64,000 nt of DNA, taken from NCBI RefSeq assembly GCF_012726295.1, contig NZ_JABAOB010000002.1, positions 806,001 to 870,000 on the forward strand. The letters are read 5' to 3'. The notes under the pieces are model-generated. The model was not told the origin of the DNA. It made no database searches and saw only the letters and a list, made by a program, of their open reading frames with translations. This DNA comes from Chitinophaga sp. Ak27 (GTDB lineage Bacteria; Bacteroidota; Bacteroidia; Chitinophagales; Chitinophagaceae). Both the position numbers and the translations under genes were made by a program. Below are positions 61,546 through 64,000 of this stretch, piece after piece (position 1 is the stretch's first letter; the number at the start of each line of letters is the position of its first letter).

Positions 61546-62092
61546 GGCTGTTGGTATTGGCAGGAGTAACTAAAGGCCAGTCTACTTCTGTACCGGCTAC
61601 TACGTTGAGGTAGTTGGTGAAAATATTACGTATTACGTTGGCAATGATTTCCAGTATTTCGCCATCGGTATAGCCGGCATTGCGCAGCGGTGTTACATCG
61701 GCGGTAGATAAATCGCCGGGGTTGGCCAATAGCTTTTTGGTAAATGCCATGCCGGCAGCTACTTTAGGATCGGTAGCTGTCAGTGCCCGGGCTTCCCGGA
61801 TATCGGCTTCTGACAAGCCTGCTTTGGCGCCGGTGAAGCTGTGGGCCGACAGGCAATAGGTACAACCATTTTTTTCTGCTGAGGCAATAGCAATTCTTTC
61901 CGCCATAGGGGCGCCCAGGCTGCCTTTGCGCAGGGAATTACTGAATTGGGTATAGGCCTCCAGTACAGCAGGGGAGTGCGCCATAACACTATACATATTT
62001 GGAATACGGCCCAGTTGACGGTTTACCTGTTCTAATACCCGGGTGGCTTCGTGGCTGGCTTCACTCAGTGGAAGCGCGGTGATGGTACTCAT
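61532..62092 (-). CDS. Carboxymuconolactone decarboxylase/AhpD-like protein
   Basis: A 186-residue alpha-helical protein of the CMD/AhpD fold. It has the redox motif Cys77-x-x-Cys80-x-x-x-His84 (CTYCLSAH) and the preceding Glu65, typical of alkylhydroperoxidase D-type enzymes. The ATG at 62092 is favoured over one nine codons upstream because the longer form would overlap the operator. It probably handles peroxides or reactive carbonyls. It is controlled by the adjacent TetR-type regulator. Confidence 0.9.
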   Translation of the reverse strand: MSTITALPLSEASHEATRVLEQVNRQLGRIPNMYSVMAHSPAVLEAYTQFSNSLRKGSLGAPMAERIAIASAEKNGCTYCLSAHSFTGAKAGLSEADIREARALTATDPKVAAGMAFTKKLLANPGDLSTADVTPLRNAGYTDGEILEIIANVIRNIFTNYLNVVAGTEVDWPLVTPANTNSHENR

Positions 62093-62110
62093 AGTATTTG
62101 CTTTTTTATT

Positions 62111-62128
62111 ATAGACCAATTTGTCTAT
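62111..62128. promoter_or_regulatory. Operator upstream of the CMD/DUF302 operon
   Basis: ATAGACCAATTTGTCTAT is a near-perfect palindrome matching the core of the 62761-62798 palindrome beside the TetR start. It lies 19 bases upstream of the CMD start codon. Confidence 0.75.
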
Positions 62129-62167
62129 TATTAGTGAAAAAAATAACCCTTTGCAGGGTGGTAGCTG

Positions 62168-62740
62168 TTATTGTTTACTCAATAAATGTTTAATCGTTTT
62201 TTTAGCTGCTTTTACAGGCCATATGTCGCGGAAAACCTTGGTTTCTACAATCGCTCCTTCAAACAGCAGGTAAATGGTATCCGCCCAGGTATCTGCAGCC
62301 GGATGTCCTTCCACTCCTGGAATAGCCAGCAGTAATTGATGCAGATACCGGCGCAGTTTCCGTTTATGTTCGGCTACCTGCTGTTGCATCTCTTTATGAC
62401 TATTCCCGATTTCTGCCAGCATATTGATGAAGCGGCATCCGCGAAAGTCCTGCCGGGGCAACTGTGTTTCCAGGAAATCGAATGGGGCCAGCAGCCTTTC
62501 CAATGGCGCTGTTTTTGCATCTACCACTGCTGTTACGGCCTGGAACCAGTCTTGCCGCGCAGCCTTCAGATAAGCCAATCCCAGCTCGTCTTTCGAGCCA
62601 AAGTGGCTGTATAGACTCGCTTTAGCCACCCCTGCTTCTTCCAGTACCTGGTTAATGCCGGTAGCATTGTACCCCTGCTCGTAAAACAAGCGCGCCGCAG
62701 TGGCTAAAATCTTCTCTTTTGGATTACCTGGCCTTGCCAT
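62168..62740 (-). CDS. TetR/AcrR-family transcriptional repressor
   Basis: A 190-residue regulator. The N-terminal helix-turn-helix (KEKILATAARLFYEQGYNATG, GVAKASLYSHFGSKDELGLAYL) is typical of the family; the C-terminal ligand domain resembles YxaF/LmrA-type regulators (RGCRFINMLAEIGNSHKE). Matching TAGACAAATTTGTCTA-type operators lie before its own gene and before the CMD operon, so it most likely represses both. A promoter on the minus strand (TTTG 62779-62776, TATCTTTG 62755-62748) overlaps the first operator. Confidence 0.92.
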   Translation of the reverse strand: MARPGNPKEKILATAARLFYEQGYNATGINQVLEEAGVAKASLYSHFGSKDELGLAYLKAARQDWFQAVTAVVDAKTAPLERLLAPFDFLETQLPRQDFRGCRFINMLAEIGNSHKEMQQQVAEHKRKLRRYLHQLLLAIPGVEGHPAADTWADTIYLLFEGAIVETKVFRDIWPVKAAKKTIKHLLSKQ

Positions 62741-62760
62741 AACAACACAAAGATAAAGAC

Positions 62761-62798
62761 AAAAATAATAATAGACAAATTTGTCTATTATTATTTTT
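62761..62798. promoter_or_regulatory. Perfect 38-base palindromic operator of the TetR gene
   Basis: Arms 62761-62779 and 62780-62798 are exact reverse complements; the core is TAGACAAATTTGTCTA. It covers the -33 box of the tetR promoter and lies 50 bases upstream of the divergent lactonase gene, which may also be controlled by it. Confidence 0.85.
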
Positions 62799-62848
62799 TA
62801 GAGAGATGAGTATCTTGTGGTCCACCTTCATGTCTAAAACATTTACCA

Positions 62849-63979
62849 TTGGTACGTAAGTTATTTATTCTCGTTATCAGCACTATATTCAGCAGTTTTA
62901 TTGCCAACGCCCAACAATACTACCTGTTTGTGGGCAGTTATAACCGCGACAGAGCCAAAGAAGGCGTATATGTATTCCGGTTCAATGAAAAAACCGGGGC
63001 CTTGGACCGGGTATCGGCCCTGGCTGGTATCCTCAATCCTTCGTTCCTGACGGTTGCCCCTGGAGGTCAATATATCTACACCTGCTCGGAAGCGCAAACG
63101 CCCAATGTAGGCGGCGTTACCAGCCTGGCGTTCGATAGCACCAGCGGCGTACTTACTTTGCTGAGCCGGCAAGATAGCGGGGGCGATAACCCTGCCTATG
63201 TAGGCGTAGATCCAAAGGGCAAATGGCTGGTTTGTGCCAACTACAGTGGTGGAAGCCTGGGCATTTTTCCGCTGAACGAAAATGGCCGCATTGCACCGGC
63301 TGCGCAAATTATTCCCTTTAAAGACAGCAGCGTCACCAAACGGCAAACATCCTCCCACATACACGCCGCCGTATTTTCGCCAGACGGGAAATATGCATTC
63401 TTTCCCGACCTGGGCGCCGATAAAATCAGGACCTACCAGCTGAAACCAAACGCGTCGCCGGTATTACAGCCAGCTACGCCCGCATATACGGCTACGGTCC
63501 CTGGCAGTGGGCCCCGGCATATCGTTTTTCATCAACGCCTGCCTTTTGCTTACTGCATCGAGGAAATGGGAGGGATGGTATCTGTATACCGCTACCACGA
63601 AGGGAAACTGGATCGCGTACAACGGGTGAGCGCCCACCTGGACGATAAGGCGGAGGACTATAATGCCGCTGATATTCATATTTCCCCCGATGGATTATTT
63701 CTCTATGCATCTACCCGCGAGGCAGCCAACACGATTTTCATTTACCGGGTTAACCAGCAGACTGGTCAACTGAAACAGGTAGGTAAAATATCCAGTGGTG
63801 GCATACACCCACGTAACTTTGCCATCGATCCGACTGGTAATTTTGTGTTGGTGGCCAATCAACGGTCCAATAACATTGTGGTGTTTAAAAGAGATCAGCA
63901 AACAGGATTGCTCACAGCAACAGGTACCACCGTTTCCCTGCCCAATCCTTCGTCTTTGCAGCTGCGGTTGTACCGCTAG
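62849..63979 (+). CDS. Lactonase-family seven-bladed propeller protein, exported
   Basis: A 376-residue exported protein of the 6-phosphogluconolactonase (YbhE/Pgl) family. It begins at a TTG; no ATG or GTG is available in frame before the signal peptide (MVRKLFILVISTIFSSFIANAQ). Blade phrases are LFVGSYNRDRAKEGVYVFRFNEKTG, FLTVAPGGQYIYTCSE, AAVFSPDGKYAFFPDLGADKI, GPRHIVFH, ADIHISPDGLFLYASTREA and IHPRNFAIDPTGNFVLVANQRS. Exported family members are probably not pentose-pathway enzymes; they may hydrolyse sugar lactones. It lies divergent from the TetR gene across the palindromic operator. Confidence 0.88.
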   Translation: MVRKLFILVISTIFSSFIANAQQYYLFVGSYNRDRAKEGVYVFRFNEKTGALDRVSALAGILNPSFLTVAPGGQYIYTCSEAQTPNVGGVTSLAFDSTSGVLTLLSRQDSGGDNPAYVGVDPKGKWLVCANYSGGSLGIFPLNENGRIAPAAQIIPFKDSSVTKRQTSSHIHAAVFSPDGKYAFFPDLGADKIRTYQLKPNASPVLQPATPAYTATVPGSGPRHIVFHQRLPFAYCIEEMGGMVSVYRYHEGKLDRVQRVSAHLDDKAEDYNAADIHISPDGLFLYASTREAANTIFIYRVNQQTGQLKQVGKISSGGIHPRNFAIDPTGNFVLVANQRSNNIVVFKRDQQTGLLTATGTTVSLPNPSSLQLRLYR

Positions 63980-64000
63980 TCACTGCCCGCTTTTAAGGGA

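Overview
The window looks like a chromosomal segment of a Bacteroidota organism, most likely of the Chitinophaga group. The evidence is a SusC/SusD pair, a type IX secretion C-terminal domain, promoters of the TAnnTTTG type, starts without clear Shine-Dalgarno sites, RHS proteins carried on Sec signals, and lanthipeptide leaders of the K-K-L-x-L-x-K type. No rRNA, tRNA or CRISPR array was seen.

Layout. (1) 3-10371: a glycan-use locus made of SusC (its start lies before the window), SusD, a secreted propeller protein with a type IX sorting tail, and a large clan GH-A-like glycosidase with CBM9-like modules, closed by a terminator. (2) 10585-11151: lipocalin. (3) 11462-17566: a class I lanthipeptide locus. 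A full-length LanB dehydratase is followed 10 bases later by a very small precursor on the minus strand. Two more precursors, a LanC cyclase and a LuxR-type regulator lie divergently on the plus strand. (4) 17612-18454: universal stress protein. (5) 19008-39557: a seven-gene RHS operon of about 20 kb: outer-membrane barrel, secreted module protein, lipoprotein, 2181-residue SpvB-like protein, membrane-anchored protein, 2850-residue RHS protein, and a small exported cysteine protein.

The most interesting observation is at the end of that operon. The RHS C-terminal tip carries an HELGH zinc-protease motif. The next gene, whose start overlaps the RHS stop codon by one base, encodes an exported protein whose predicted mature N-terminus is Cys-x-Cys and whose remaining cysteines are spaced as in TIMP/NTR inhibitors of metalloproteases. 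This suggests a metalloprotease effector guarded by a TIMP-like immunity protein.

(6) 39560-42760: an AT-rich turnover zone. It holds two near-perfect long palindromes, a broken IS3-type orfA joined to a truncated XRE regulator, an orphan fourth lanthipeptide precursor, an RHS remnant whose end matches the tail of the TIMP-like gene, direct repeats, and an FkbM methyltransferase. (7) 42915-48131: a fatty-acid-hydroxylase-type membrane protein, a lipoprotein and a tricorn-like S41 protease. (8) 48252-56253: a two-component system followed by a TolC-RND-MFP efflux operon; shared CTTCAA direct repeats precede both the regulator and the pump. (9) 56306-63979: housekeeping and accessory genes: sugar isomerase, DUF481 protein, AraC regulator, serine hydrolase, MsrB, a TetR-controlled CMD/DUF302 pair with two palindromic operators, and a lactonase-family propeller.
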